From contig DBZJ01000119.1 of assembly GCA_002311635.1 (NCBI GenBank), positions 1,756 to 22,813 of the forward strand: a stretch of DNA of 21,058 nt, read 5' to 3'. The stretch comes from Syntrophaceae bacterium UBA1163 (GTDB taxonomy: Bacteria; Desulfobacterota; BSN033; UBA1163). Below, in pieces: positions 14,493-20,915 of this stretch; the stretch's first letter is position 1; each line of letters starts with the position of its first letter. Below the pieces are notes generated by a model. The model saw only the letters and a program-made list of their open reading frames with translations, was not told where the DNA came from and made no database searches. Both the position numbers and the translations under genes were made by a program.

Positions 14493-15614
14493 ATGCTCCT
14501 GCCTTGCCGCGAAGAGCTTCAAATACTTCCCGTACCCTTCTCTTTCGAGATCCTCTTTGGGAATGAATCTTAACGCGGCGGAATTCATACAAAACCGAAG
14601 TCCTGTCGGCGGAGGTCCATCATTAAACACATGGCCGAGATGCGAATCCCCGGGTTTGCTCCTTACCTCGATACGCTTCATAAAAAAGCTTCTGTCTTCT
14701 TTTTCGACAATATTATCCGGTTCAAGGGGCCTCGTGAAGCTTGGCCATCCGGTTCCGGAATCAAACTTATCGAGGGAACTGAAGAGAGGCTCTCCGGAAA
14801 CGATATCAACATAAATTCCTTCCCTCTTGTTATCCCAGTATTCGTTCTTAAACGCCGGCTCTGTCCCCTTCGCTTGAGTCACCTTATACTGCAATGAGGT
14901 CAGCTCTTTTCTCAGGGTTGCATCGTCGGGCTTTTTGTAGGCTCTATCACCATTTGGTTTTGTGCCTTCTACGTCTTTCCCCCATACCTTGGCCAGAAAC
15001 TGATCGCGACCGGACGCGTATCTGTAATATTTGTATTTCAGAGGATGCTTTTTGTAGTAATCCTGGTGGTACGCCTCTGCTTCATAAAATTTAGTAAATT
15101 TTATGATTTCCGTCACGACGGGTTTATCGAACCTTCCGGATTTATCCAGGGCCTCCTTTGATTTCTCTGCCAACTGTTTTTGCTCTTCGTCGTGATAGTA
15201 TATGACGCTCCGGTATTGCGTGCCTCGATCTACAAACTGCCCGCCCGAATCGGTCGGGTCAACGTGCCTCCAGAAGAAATTGAGTAATTCTTCATACGTT
15301 AATTCAGAGGGATCATAATATACCTGGATGGCCTCGACATGCCCGGTCGTGCCTGACGACACCTCTTCATAGGTTGGATTCTCCTTGTTTCCCCCGGTAT
15401 AGCCCGATACGACTTTGATAACACCGGGCAATTTCTCGAAATCTGCCTGCGTACACCAAAAACATCCGCCTACGAACGTAGCCTGTCTTGTCGTCACGTC
15501 CTCCTTGGCCAAATCATTTTTTGTCCTTTGCGAAGCGCTGCCGGACTTTTGACATCCGCTGCCGGCGACGAGCATTACCGCCAGCAATAAGAACAAAATC
15601 TTCGTCGTCAACAC
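14484..15614 (-). CDS. msrAB: lipoprotein peptide methionine sulfoxide reductase MsrA-MsrB fusion
   Basis: The protein has 376 residues. A type II signal peptide ends in AGSGC, with lipid Cys21. MsrA domain about 43-210 with GCFWC (catalytic C51), GYTGG, and [20 protein letters not shown] (111-136 region). MsrB domain about 232-360 with [33 protein letters not shown] and RFCMNS (catalytic C342). It reduces both S- and R-methionine sulfoxides in envelope proteins. Only four cysteines exist (21, 51, 54, 342): the MsrB zinc CxxC pairs are absent and the usual SGCGWPSF resolving Cys is Thr. The start is GTG 15614 or TTG 15611, right after GGAGG, so the exact start is uncertain. A 16-bp palindrome lies 57 bp upstream. 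Confidence 0.93.
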   Translation of the reverse strand: MLTTKILFLLLAVMLVAGSGCQKSGSASQRTKNDLAKEDVTTRQATFVGGCFWCTQADFEKLPGVIKVVSGYTGGNKENPTYEEVSSGTTGHVEAIQVYYDPSELTYEELLNFFWRHVDPTDSGGQFVDRGTQYRSVIYYHDEEQKQLAEKSKEALDKSGRFDKPVVTEIIKFTKFYEAEAYHQDYYKKHPLKYKYYRYASGRDQFLAKVWGKDVEGTKPNGDRAYKKPDDATLRKELTSLQYKVTQAKGTEPAFKNEYWDNKREGIYVDIVSGEPLFSSLDKFDSGTGWPSFTRPLEPDNIVEKEDRSFFMKRIEVRSKPGDSHLGHVFNDGPPPTGLRFCMNSAALRFIPKEDLEREGYGKYLKLFAARQEHKG

Positions 15615-15670
15615 CTCCAGTCAACTCTGTTTTCCTTGATCACGAATCACCCGTCATGTGTCGTGTGACT

Positions 15671-15686
15671 GCTGCAGTTCTGCAGC
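15671..15686. promoter_or_regulatory. 16-bp inverted repeat in the msrAB leader
   Basis: GCTGCAG-TT-CTGCAGC has perfect 7-bp arms. It lies between a TTGACA (plus-strand TGTCAA 15729-15734) and the msrAB start, so it is placed where a repressor could act. No good -10 was found for that TTGACA. Confidence 0.35.
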
Positions 15687-15944
15687 CAGAAAAACTCTTC
15701 ATTTAAAGATGGTTACGCGTTTGTGAATTGTCAACCCTTGGTCTCCCGCGCGGAGATTCGGCGTGGGTCCTTTTCGGAAGCCAACAGCTCAATACAAACC
15801 CGTGTGTCCTTTTCATGAAAATATGGTAAAAAGGCGGGAAATGGAGGAAAATCGATTGAAATGACGTAAAAAATTTCTTTACAAGAAAATAGACATGTGC
15901 TACTCTAACAACGTGGCGGGGAGGGGAAAAATGGAGGAACCGCC
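15687..15944. other. intergenic region between msrAB leader and a small plus-strand frame
   Basis: No gene supported. A weak plus-strand promoter is possible: TTTACA, 17 bp, TACTCT with a TG extension, near 15890-15920. It would serve the small frame at 15945. Confidence 0.35.
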
Positions 15945-16121
15945 ATGGAAACAAAGGTGGGAGACACGGTGAGAAGCATTTTAAACGGAATCGAGTAGAA
16001 GGTTAAGAAAATTGTAAAAAGGATGGCTGTGCTTGAGTCGCAAGACGGAAAAAGCCAAATTCTAACGGACCTTGAGAATCTAAACTTATTCTACAAGAAA
16101 AAGAGAGGAAAAACCGTATGA
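15945..16121 (+). pseudogene. small open frame with one in-frame TAG (58 codons plus stop)
   Basis: ATG 15945 follows GGAGGA at about 5 nt. Seventeen codons (METKVGDTVRSILNGIE) lead to TAG at 15996-15998. The same frame continues without another stop for 40 codons to TGA at 16119-16121. The second part (KVKKIVKRMAVLESQDG, then LTDLENLNLFYKKKRGKTV) looks like a natural basic helical protein. TAG is one change from CAG (Gln), so a nonsense mutation in a small gene is the simplest reading. Alternatives are a real 17-residue peptide, a start at ATG 16023 giving 32 residues, or chance. Family not recognised. Confidence 0.4.
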
Positions 16122-16207
16122 AACAAGATATGATAGATCCCCCTCCCGCCACATTGCTTTTTGATCAAGACGGTAGTTCCTCCTCAAACTTCCCTATTGT
16201 TGCCATC

Positions 16208-16615
16208 CTATCCCGTGTCTTGATTAACCTCTCCGGAAAGGCTCCTCAAAAAATTTTTTAGTTTCTCCAAATCCTCCGGGGAGATATCGGCAAACTCCAC
16301 TCCAGCCCGGTAATCTTCCCTATCCTCCTCCAGATGAATATCCGTCCAAACTACCCGGACGAGCGTTTCAATGGTCGTTAATTCAGACCCCGAAGAAAAA
16401 AATAATTTAAGCGACAGATACTGCCCAACCTCCATTTCTTCCCGCAGATAGACTAGCAACCCCCCTTCACTGGCATTGATGGCTTCGCTAGGGCTGGCAA
16501 CCGAACCACTTCGAACATACTCTATTGGTAGAACCACATCAAAACGGGGATGCTTCCTCTTTTCAAAGTTCACGGTTCCATAATGAGGTCTATTTTTCTT
16601 TTCTTCTTCTCTCAT
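16208..16615 (-). CDS. PilZ domain protein, predicted c-di-GMP receptor
   Basis: The protein has 135 residues. The c-di-GMP-binding signature is complete: RKHPR (R20 to R24 of the RxxxR motif) and NASEGG (N47, S49, G52). The domain covers about 17-125 and ends in a Glu/Asp-rich helix (SPEDLEKLKNFLRSL). No signal peptide or output domain is present, so it is a single-domain cytoplasmic adaptor. ATG 16615 has AGAGGGG upstream. It is intact within a neighbourhood of broken genes and may share a transcript with the small zinc protein at 16856-17020, 240 bp upstream on the same strand. Its target cannot be read from the sequence. Confidence 0.9.
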   Translation of the reverse strand: MREEEKKNRPHYGTVNFEKRKHPRFDVVLPIEYVRSGSVASPSEAINASEGGLLVYLREEMEVGQYLSLKLFFSSGSELTTIETLVRVVWTDIHLEEDREDYRAGVEFADISPEDLEKLKNFLRSLSGEVNQDTG

Positions 16616-16855
16616 CGAACCCCTCTTCTAAAATGCCGTTACGAATTATTTTTTCACCAAATCCACAATCAAATGTTGAATAACTGTGGAATTGAGTTGT
16701 GTTCAGCTTGAAGGTAACGGTTTCGACCATTTTGCCTAAAAAATAGGCACGCCTGAGTCATTAAGGAAATTCATGAATCCCAGAACATTTAGTAGATTGA
16801 ATTTGAATAGACCACTTCCGACTCATTTTTTAGTATCTATGAACAGAGACCTTCT

Positions 16856-17020
16856 CTATCCATTTGTTTTTTCGGGATTCTCTTCTTTTTTGATAAATCC
16901 AAACCCTCCACATCCTGGACAAACCTCAGCATCCCCAGAGTCGTTGGGGAATTTGCCGTCGCCATTGCATTCAGGGCAAACCGACATACCATATTTATCT
17001 GGATTAAAAGTTTCATCCAT
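16856..17020 (-). CDS. small zinc-binding protein with two CxxC pairs (DnaJ-like)
   Basis: 54 residues from ATG 17020 to TAG 16856-16858. It contains CPECNGDGKF and CPGCGGFGFI, separated by a short acidic loop. These two CxxCxGxGxF-type units resemble the zinc-binding repeats of DnaJ central domains, here as a stand-alone miniature protein. No clear ribosome site precedes ATG 17020. The frame stays open upstream to about 17130 without an ATG, so a longer or coupled start overlapping the zinc-ribbon gene is possible. Zinc binding is inferred; the role is unknown. Confidence 0.65.
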   Translation of the reverse strand: MDETFNPDKYGMSVCPECNGDGKFPNDSGDAEVCPGCGGFGFIKKEENPEKTNG

Positions 17021-17073
17021 GTCCGTTCTAACGACTCCCCTTTTTAACCCCTCAAACTCAATTGCCTGAAAAG

Positions 17074-17256
17074 TTAGGTGTTCAGTTCTTCTTCGTCTTG
17101 GTTTTCCTTCTCTATCCGGGTTAGCGTTCGCCTATTCTCCAGGATTAAATAGTCAATAATTTCTCCGCAGCAGATGCACCTCCATCCCAGAAAATGTTAG
17201 TGAGGACCGTAAAATTTTTCCTCGACCATCGGGCTCCCGCAGCGATCGCACTTCAT
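17074..17256 (-). pseudogene. small zinc-ribbon gene with in-frame TAA
   Basis: ATG 17256 has AGGAG 6 nt upstream. The frame reads MKCDRCGSPMVEEKFYGPH, then TAA at codon 20 (17197-17199), then HFLGWRCICCGEIIDYLILE and on to a TAA at 17074-17076 (60 codons in all). Both halves of the zinc ribbon (CDRCG and CICCG) are preserved on either side of the stop. I remember similar intact small proteins (MKCxRCG ... GWRCxxCGE) from deltaproteobacteria. TAA is one change from GAA (Glu) or CAA (Gln). A recent nonsense mutation is most likely; a sequencing error is possible. Confidence 0.65.
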
Positions 17257-17563
17257 CAGAAACTCCTAAGAAGAACTTTCAATTTCCTTGTCGGAAATCT
17301 ACGTTTTGAATTTAAATCCTTTCCATGACTTTAAAGATTGTCATCAGCAAAAAATATACCCAATTGAATGACCAGAAGATTGCGCTTGGTAACCTCTTAT
17401 GATTACAATGTTTCCATGACTGATTCAGTTGGGGAAGCTGTTGTCAGAAGGACGCAACCAAAGTTGACACCTAATCACCATCAGCCTTCAGATAAATCTT
17501 TCAGATCAACAAATTAGCTTTTTTTGAAGAAAGTTGACAGCGCAAAAAAAGTTGCACCTTTTC
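17257..17563. other. intergenic region in the decayed accessory segment
   Basis: No supported gene. It contains two TTGACA hexamers (near 17464 and 17533) without matching -10 boxes. A 49-codon frame at 17368 lacks a ribosome site. Confidence 0.35.
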
Positions 17564-17856
17564 ATGCCGCAGAAACCTGAACAAAAGGCTATGCATAGCG
17601 AAGACTTATTAAAGATGAGAGAGACCCTAAGAAGGGGGCATCCCATCACTTATTCTAATCGACTATAGCGTGCTGGCTGGAGGGCAAGGATTCGGACCTT
17701 ACCTGCCAACCAAATAAGTGTCCTGTTTACAAGGAGTTACAAGAACTCCTTTCAAAGGTTCATAGAAAGTTAATAGAAAACCCAACAAATGAGGTAAAGA
17801 CAGAAGAAAAAAGGATACTTAATCTGACAGACACTTTCAAGTCATCTGTTGGTTAG
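17564..17856 (+). pseudogene. degenerate small gene split between two frames
   Basis: ATG 17564 (or 17591) opens a frame of 34 codons, MPQKPEQKAMHSEDLLKMRE and on, to TAG near 17668. In another frame, open from 17659 and with no start codon of its own, CWLEGKDSDLTCQPNKCPVY and KELQELLSKVHRKLIENP follow to TAG at 17854-17856. The two pieces together look like one small Cys-containing helical protein broken by a frameshift near 17660. The CWLEGKDSDL part coincides with the tRNA-like repeat at 17674-17700, so part of the apparent coding may be an accident of that repeat. No family recognised. Confidence 0.35.
17674..17700. repeat. tRNA-3'-end-like repeat, left copy (candidate att remnant)
   Basis: 27 bp beginning TGGCTGGAGGGCAAGG and ending GATTCGGACCTT. 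It matches 18308-18334 at 24 of 27 positions. On the minus strand it reads as a T-arm (AAGG, TCCGAAT, CCTT) followed by an acceptor half and CCA, close to a tRNA-Gln-like 3' end. Confidence 0.55.
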
Positions 17857-18100
17857 TTCACCTGCAAGTCTTCACTCTAAGCCAACTCTTGAGGTCCCCG
17901 TATTTTGTTCGAAAAAATCCAAAAACTCACCTGTCAATTCTTACAGCTATTTTTTGCAGAATCCGGTTATAAAAAAGGACCCGAGGGGGGGATACGATTT
18001 TGAAGGAGCACCTACATTGCTTCCGGGGTCAGAGATTAGAGCAGAAAGCAGAAATAATTTATTTTCGTCTTTTTACGAGGGCGAGTTTGTCGTCAAGACC

Positions 18101-18328
18101 AGACATTTATTTGCCTGCCAACGGTTGGATGAAGGATCTCCGATGCACAGGGTAAAGACGGCCCTCGGTCATAGCGATCCTCGGACAACCGAGAGGTATG
18201 GTGAGTATAGTGCCGAGGCGCTGGAAGACATCATCGAGGGGGAAATAATTAATACAAAGTTAATGGTACAAGTTAATAGACAGCCTATTGAAACGAATAG
18301 AAACTCATGGCTGGGGGGCAAGGATTAG
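18101..18328 (+). pseudogene. tyrosine recombinase (phage-type integrase) C-terminal remnant
   Basis: The frame contains RHLFACQRLDEGSPMHRV, then KTALGHSDPRTTERYGEYS and AEALEDIIEG, matching the last helices of tyrosine recombinases: an Arg-His box, LGHS, and the nucleophile Tyr in TTERY. The first His of the HxxR box is replaced, and the rest of the catalytic domain and the N-terminal domains are absent. The same frame is open upstream to 17849, but those residues are not integrase-like and begin with TTG and no ribosome site. The stop TAG (18326-18328) lies inside the right tRNA-like repeat, the usual place for an integrase next to its attachment site. It cannot be an active recombinase. 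Confidence 0.75.
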
Positions 18329-18334
18329 AACCTT
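18308..18334. repeat. tRNA-3'-end-like repeat, right copy (candidate att remnant)
   Basis: 27 bp beginning TGGCTGGGGGGCAAGG and ending GATTAGAACCTT, 634 bp from the left copy. The minus strand shows AAGG-TTCTAAT-CCTT followed by an acceptor-like run of C and CCA. No complete tRNA body lies on either side. It overlaps the end of the integrase remnant. Confidence 0.6.
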
Positions 18335-18407
18335 TGTCCATATCAAGAAACTTGTAACAAATTCCAACACTTAATACAACAGAAAAAGGCGGGTTATAAA
18401 AAGGTTA

Positions 18408-18429
18408 TAATTTAAGCTATTTTAAATTA
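18408..18429. repeat. AT-rich inverted repeat
   Basis: TAATTTAA and TTAAATTA, perfect 8-bp arms around a 6-nt loop, just downstream of the integrase remnant and beyond the end of the minus-strand RRM remnant. It is too AT-rich to be a convincing terminator. Confidence 0.3.
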
Positions 18430-18467
18430 GACCTTCCTTGAATGTCCTCGTACCCCAATTCTTCTTA

Positions 18468-18608
18468 TTATTCTCCTCGGAACCCCCGTTTTTCCGTTGC
18501 CTCCTTCACCAGCAGATTCTTCCCCATGAAATCTGTCCGGTTCAACATGGAAGCAGCTCTCCGGCCTTCCCATTGCGTGGGCATCTCTATGAAGGCAATC
18601 CCTCTCAA
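18468..18608 (-). pseudogene. 3' half of an RRM RNA-binding protein gene
   Basis: The minus-strand frame ending TAA at 18468-18470 encodes RGIAFIEMPTQWEGRRAASM and LNRTDFMGKNLLVKEATEKR. RGIAFIEM is the RNP1 motif, and the rest matches the second half of a bacterial RRM (alpha 2, then the GKNLLVKEA strand). The first half, with RNP2, is missing: a TGA lies just upstream in frame and there is no start codon with a ribosome site. Upstream sequence instead belongs to the 38-codon frame ending at 18605. Small single-RRM proteins are common in deltaproteobacteria and cyanobacteria. This one is a broken remnant. Confidence 0.6.
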
Positions 18609-18721
18609 TCAGTGCTGAATATTCCTTTCTCCACAAGCAACCGGATAACGGCCTCCTGCGAGACTACCTGGGACATAAGAAGTTCTTCAAAGAGAACGGA
18701 CTTAACTTTGGATGCCCCCAC
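18605..18721 (-). CDS. small protein, probably 3'-truncated
   Basis: 38 residues from GTG 18721, with AGGAGG 6 nt upstream, to TGA 18605-18607. It contains FEELLMSQVVSQEAVIRLL followed by VEKGIFSTD. The helix plus 'LLVEKGIFST' pattern recalls short bacterial proteins that normally continue with an acidic C-terminal helix, so this copy looks cut off. Its stop overlaps the start of the RRM remnant, which suggests a deletion fused the two genes. It lies 46 nt downstream of the protein at 18768-19082 and may be in its operon. Function unknown. Confidence 0.55.
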   Translation of the reverse strand: MGASKVKSVLFEELLMSQVVSQEAVIRLLVEKGIFSTD

Positions 18722-18767
18722 CCATCCCCTCCTACCGCTGTTTTCTCCCTTCTTGGCTTCTTCCAAG

Positions 18768-19082
18768 CTACGGTTCAAGTTTCGCTTTCGAGTCCAAAAG
18801 GTCCAGCAACTTCCGGGCGAGATCCTCCGGGCTTTCCACGTCCTCCAGGTCCGGTAACGGGTCGTACTCCTTCCCGCCCTCTGCCAACTTCAGGAACCGG
18901 TACGCCTCCTTCTGGTCCTCTCCCATAAGGTTCTCTAACGTGTTCCTCAGCCGGGATAGGCCCCACTCGGCCAGTTGTAGGCAATACAGGACGCTCGGGT
19001 CCGGCTCCTCCTTCAATTCCAGTAGGTAGCTCTTCGCCAATTGGTTCAAATGATCCTCGTTCTCCGGCAGGTGTTCTGGCAT
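18768..19082 (-). CDS. small acidic helical protein, function unknown
   Basis: 104 residues. ATG 19082 has an excellent ribosome site (AGGAGG, about 6 nt) and a sigma70-like promoter upstream. The protein is acidic and predicted all-helical, with Leu-rich amphipathic stretches (HLNQLAKSYLLELKEEPD, LYCLQLAEWGLSRLRNTLEN). A Pro/Asp/Glu segment (YDPLPDLEDVESPEDLARKL) leads to the last helix. No signal peptide or transmembrane segment. No family recognised. An overlapping minus-strand frame of similar length has Gly/Glu/Arg-biased, unstructured content and is rejected. Confidence 0.7.
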   Translation of the reverse strand: MPEHLPENEDHLNQLAKSYLLELKEEPDPSVLYCLQLAEWGLSRLRNTLENLMGEDQKEAYRFLKLAEGGKEYDPLPDLEDVESPEDLARKLLDLLDSKAKLEP

Positions 19083-19209
19083 CTCTTACCTCCTGCAAAT
19101 CGGTCTATCAGGACGGCTCCAACAATTTGAGGCCGTGGTCAACCAAGCGCTCCCCATCTCGGTTCTACGGGCCACAGCCTTGTCCGTTGTCGGCCTCAAT
19201 TTCAATTCG

Positions 19210-19238
19210 AGTTTACTAAATCAGGAACAGAGTGTCAA
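19210..19238 (-). promoter_or_regulatory. sigma70-type promoter of the small acidic protein gene
   Basis: Minus-strand -35 TTGACA (19233-19238), 17-bp spacer, -10 TAAACT (19210-19215). The predicted start is near 19203, giving a leader of about 120 nt to the ATG at 19082. I see no gene in that leader or in the rest of 19083-19392. Confidence 0.6.
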
Positions 19239-19392
19239 TGAGAATTGGAAGGAGGATTGTCTCTAAACCCGGCATTACACAATGAGTCGAATTGGACAAT
19301 CGGGGGTCTTTGAATTTTGCGGCTTTCACCTACAAGTCTTCGCCCGACTGTACATTGTGAGAATAATGATTACCGCCAGAAATGTGCACAAA

Positions 19393-19421
19393 AAAGGCAG
19401 GGAGGTAATGACCCTGCCTTT
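19393..19421 (-). terminator. rho-independent terminator of the serine hydrolase gene
   Basis: 10-bp perfect stem AAAGGCAGGG/CCCTGCCTTT with a 9-nt loop. On the minus strand the stem runs into TTTTTG. It lies 66 bp past the hydrolase stop. The plus side (TTTATATAA) could also terminate weakly. Confidence 0.85.
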
Positions 19422-19487
19422 ATATAACTTAAGACCCAAGCAAAATTAAATTACAGTTAGGCCTCTTAGGTTACCAAAAGAGCTCTC

Positions 19488-20789
19488 CTAATCCGAAATG
19501 GCCCCATACACATATTCTCGCATACGATATGTGTAAGGAAGCATCAGACTGTTATAATTTGTTTGGTTCATCATAATTGCAATCAACTGTTCTTTGGGGT
19601 CTACCCAGAAAGACGTGCCCAAAATGCCAAACCAATAATAGTCCCCTTTGGAACCCGGCAATGGACTCAGTCCTGGCTTGCAATTAATGCCAAAACCTAA
19701 ACCATATCCTTGACCAGTCTCCAAGCTTGGACTTGGCCATGCAATTTGCACTTGTACCGGTAAAAAAGACTTATACCCTGGGGGAATATCATTGGAAGTC
19801 ATATGCTCAACGGTATTGTGCGAAACCAAACGTACTCTATCCAGGACCCCGCCATTTAGCAACATAAGGCAGAAGCGGGCGTAATCGTGGGCAGTTGATA
19901 CCAAGCCACCACCACCAGACAACCATTTTGGCCTATTTGTGACAGGCCAGACAAGTGGTCTTTTGCCAGTTGCTGGATTAATTTGGGGTTCAGCAATTCG
20001 CGCTTGCCGCTCAGCTCCTTCTACCCAAAACCCTGTGTCCGAAAGTTTAAGCGGTTTTGCGATCCTCTCCGCAATAAAGGTATCAAACTCAACACTTGAA
20101 ATAACCTCGACAATGCGAGCTAGCACATCATAGGACATTCCGTATTCCCATGTTGTCCCAGGCTGGTTTTGGAGAGGTAATGTGGAGAGCTTTGTAACCA
20201 TTTCGGCATTTGTCAAAGTAAAGAAGTTGACCTGGTTATAGAGATCCTTAACCATAGATTTGCCCAAGAAGCCATAAGTGAACCCAGAAGTATGGCGGAG
20301 TAAGTCCTGGACCGTCATCTCACGAGTGGGAGCTTCGAGAATAAGCTCGGTCTTACCAGTTGCTGGATCTTTCTTCTCCACTCCTACCTTCAGATTTTTG
20401 AACTCTGGGAGATATTGGGAGACAGGAACATTCAGTTGTATTTTGCCTTCTTCTGCCAACATCATGATTGCGAGGGAAGTAAATGGCTTTGTCATTGAGG
20501 CGACACGGAAAATGGAGTCACGAGTCATAGGAATTTTCTTTTCCTTATCCCGATAACCAAATGCCTCAAAATAGGCTATCTTACCTTTTCGCAAGACCAT
20601 GACGACTGCTCCTGGAACGATTCCTTTATCAACATCTCCTTGGATCCATGCTGAAATTCTTTGCAGCCGATCCTTCGATAACCCCACCTGTTCAGGGCTT
20701 TTTGCTTGAGGGATACCTTGGGCGCTGGCTATCGAAGCTGCTAAAACAAAAAACAGGATCACCCACATCATTCTTTTGCTGATTTTCAT
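19488..20789 (-). CDS. exported serine hydrolase, class C beta-lactamase/esterase family
   Basis: 433 residues from ATG 20789, with AAGGAGGG upstream. The frame is open further upstream, but that part is translation of the adjacent IS end. Signal peptide about 1-23 (KISKRMMWVILFF, ending SASA/Q). Ser98-x-x-Lys101 (SMTK) is the nucleophile motif in FRVASMTKPFTSLAIMML. A Tyr motif YGMSYDVL (Tyr216) and a C-terminal FGILGTSFWVDP strand complete the class C-like fold. This resembles family VIII carboxylesterases and other penicillin-binding-protein-like hydrolases, so esterase or amidase activity in the periplasm is more likely than true antibiotic resistance. Monocistronic, with a strong terminator. 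Confidence 0.88.
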   Translation of the reverse strand: MKISKRMMWVILFFVLAASIASAQGIPQAKSPEQVGLSKDRLQRISAWIQGDVDKGIVPGAVVMVLRKGKIAYFEAFGYRDKEKKIPMTRDSIFRVASMTKPFTSLAIMMLAEEGKIQLNVPVSQYLPEFKNLKVGVEKKDPATGKTELILEAPTREMTVQDLLRHTSGFTYGFLGKSMVKDLYNQVNFFTLTNAEMVTKLSTLPLQNQPGTTWEYGMSYDVLARIVEVISSVEFDTFIAERIAKPLKLSDTGFWVEGAERQARIAEPQINPATGKRPLVWPVTNRPKWLSGGGGLVSTAHDYARFCLMLLNGGVLDRVRLVSHNTVEHMTSNDIPPGYKSFLPVQVQIAWPSPSLETGQGYGLGFGINCKPGLSPLPGSKGDYYWFGILGTSFWVDPKEQLIAIMMNQTNYNSLMLPYTYRMREYVYGAISD

Positions 20790-20865
20790 TAATTTTCCCT
20801 CCTTTTCATGAACAATTTCTGCCTCCGGGGTCTGATTCTCTTTAGTAGGCGCGAAATGAACCACT

Positions 20866-20885
20866 CCCTGGGCTAAAGCCCAGGG
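20866..20885 (-). mobile_element. right-end hairpin of an IS200/IS605-type element
   Basis: Perfect 8-bp stem CCCTGGGC/GCCCAGGG with a 4-nt loop, 30 nt past the tnpA stop. IS200/IS605 elements carry such subterminal hairpins, recognised as single-stranded DNA by TnpA, instead of terminal inverted repeats. The exact element boundary towards the hydrolase gene cannot be fixed. Confidence 0.65.
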
Positions 20886-20915
20886 TTTCAGGTCTGCTGA
20901 CATGATCTGGCACAA

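Noticed and set aside
16773..17069. 98-codon plus-strand open frame rich in Pro/Ser
   Set aside because: It is antisense to the double-CxxC zinc protein, has no ribosome site, and its Pro/Ser content is the mirror of the zinc codons.
15945..17256. Stop-codon reassignment as an explanation of the in-frame TAG and TAA
   Set aside because: Different stops are involved, both normal stops end the intact genes in the window, and neighbouring frames show other kinds of damage, so ordinary gene decay is simpler.
17368..17517. 49-codon plus-strand open frame
   Set aside because: No ribosome site, no recognisable motif, and a length expected by chance in AT-rich DNA.
18427..18636. 69-codon minus-strand open frame
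   Set aside because: It overlaps the RRM remnant and the 38-residue protein in a third frame; its His/Arg/Gly-rich product shows no family pattern.
18775..19098. 107-codon minus-strand open frame rich in Gly, Pro and Glu
   Set aside because: It is a shifted frame over the small acidic protein, which has the better ribosome site and a helical, protein-like sequence.
20790..20915. 42-residue extension of the serine hydrolase
   Set aside because: It is translation of the IS right end, including the hairpin; ATG 20789 has AAGGAGGG and begins a normal signal peptide.
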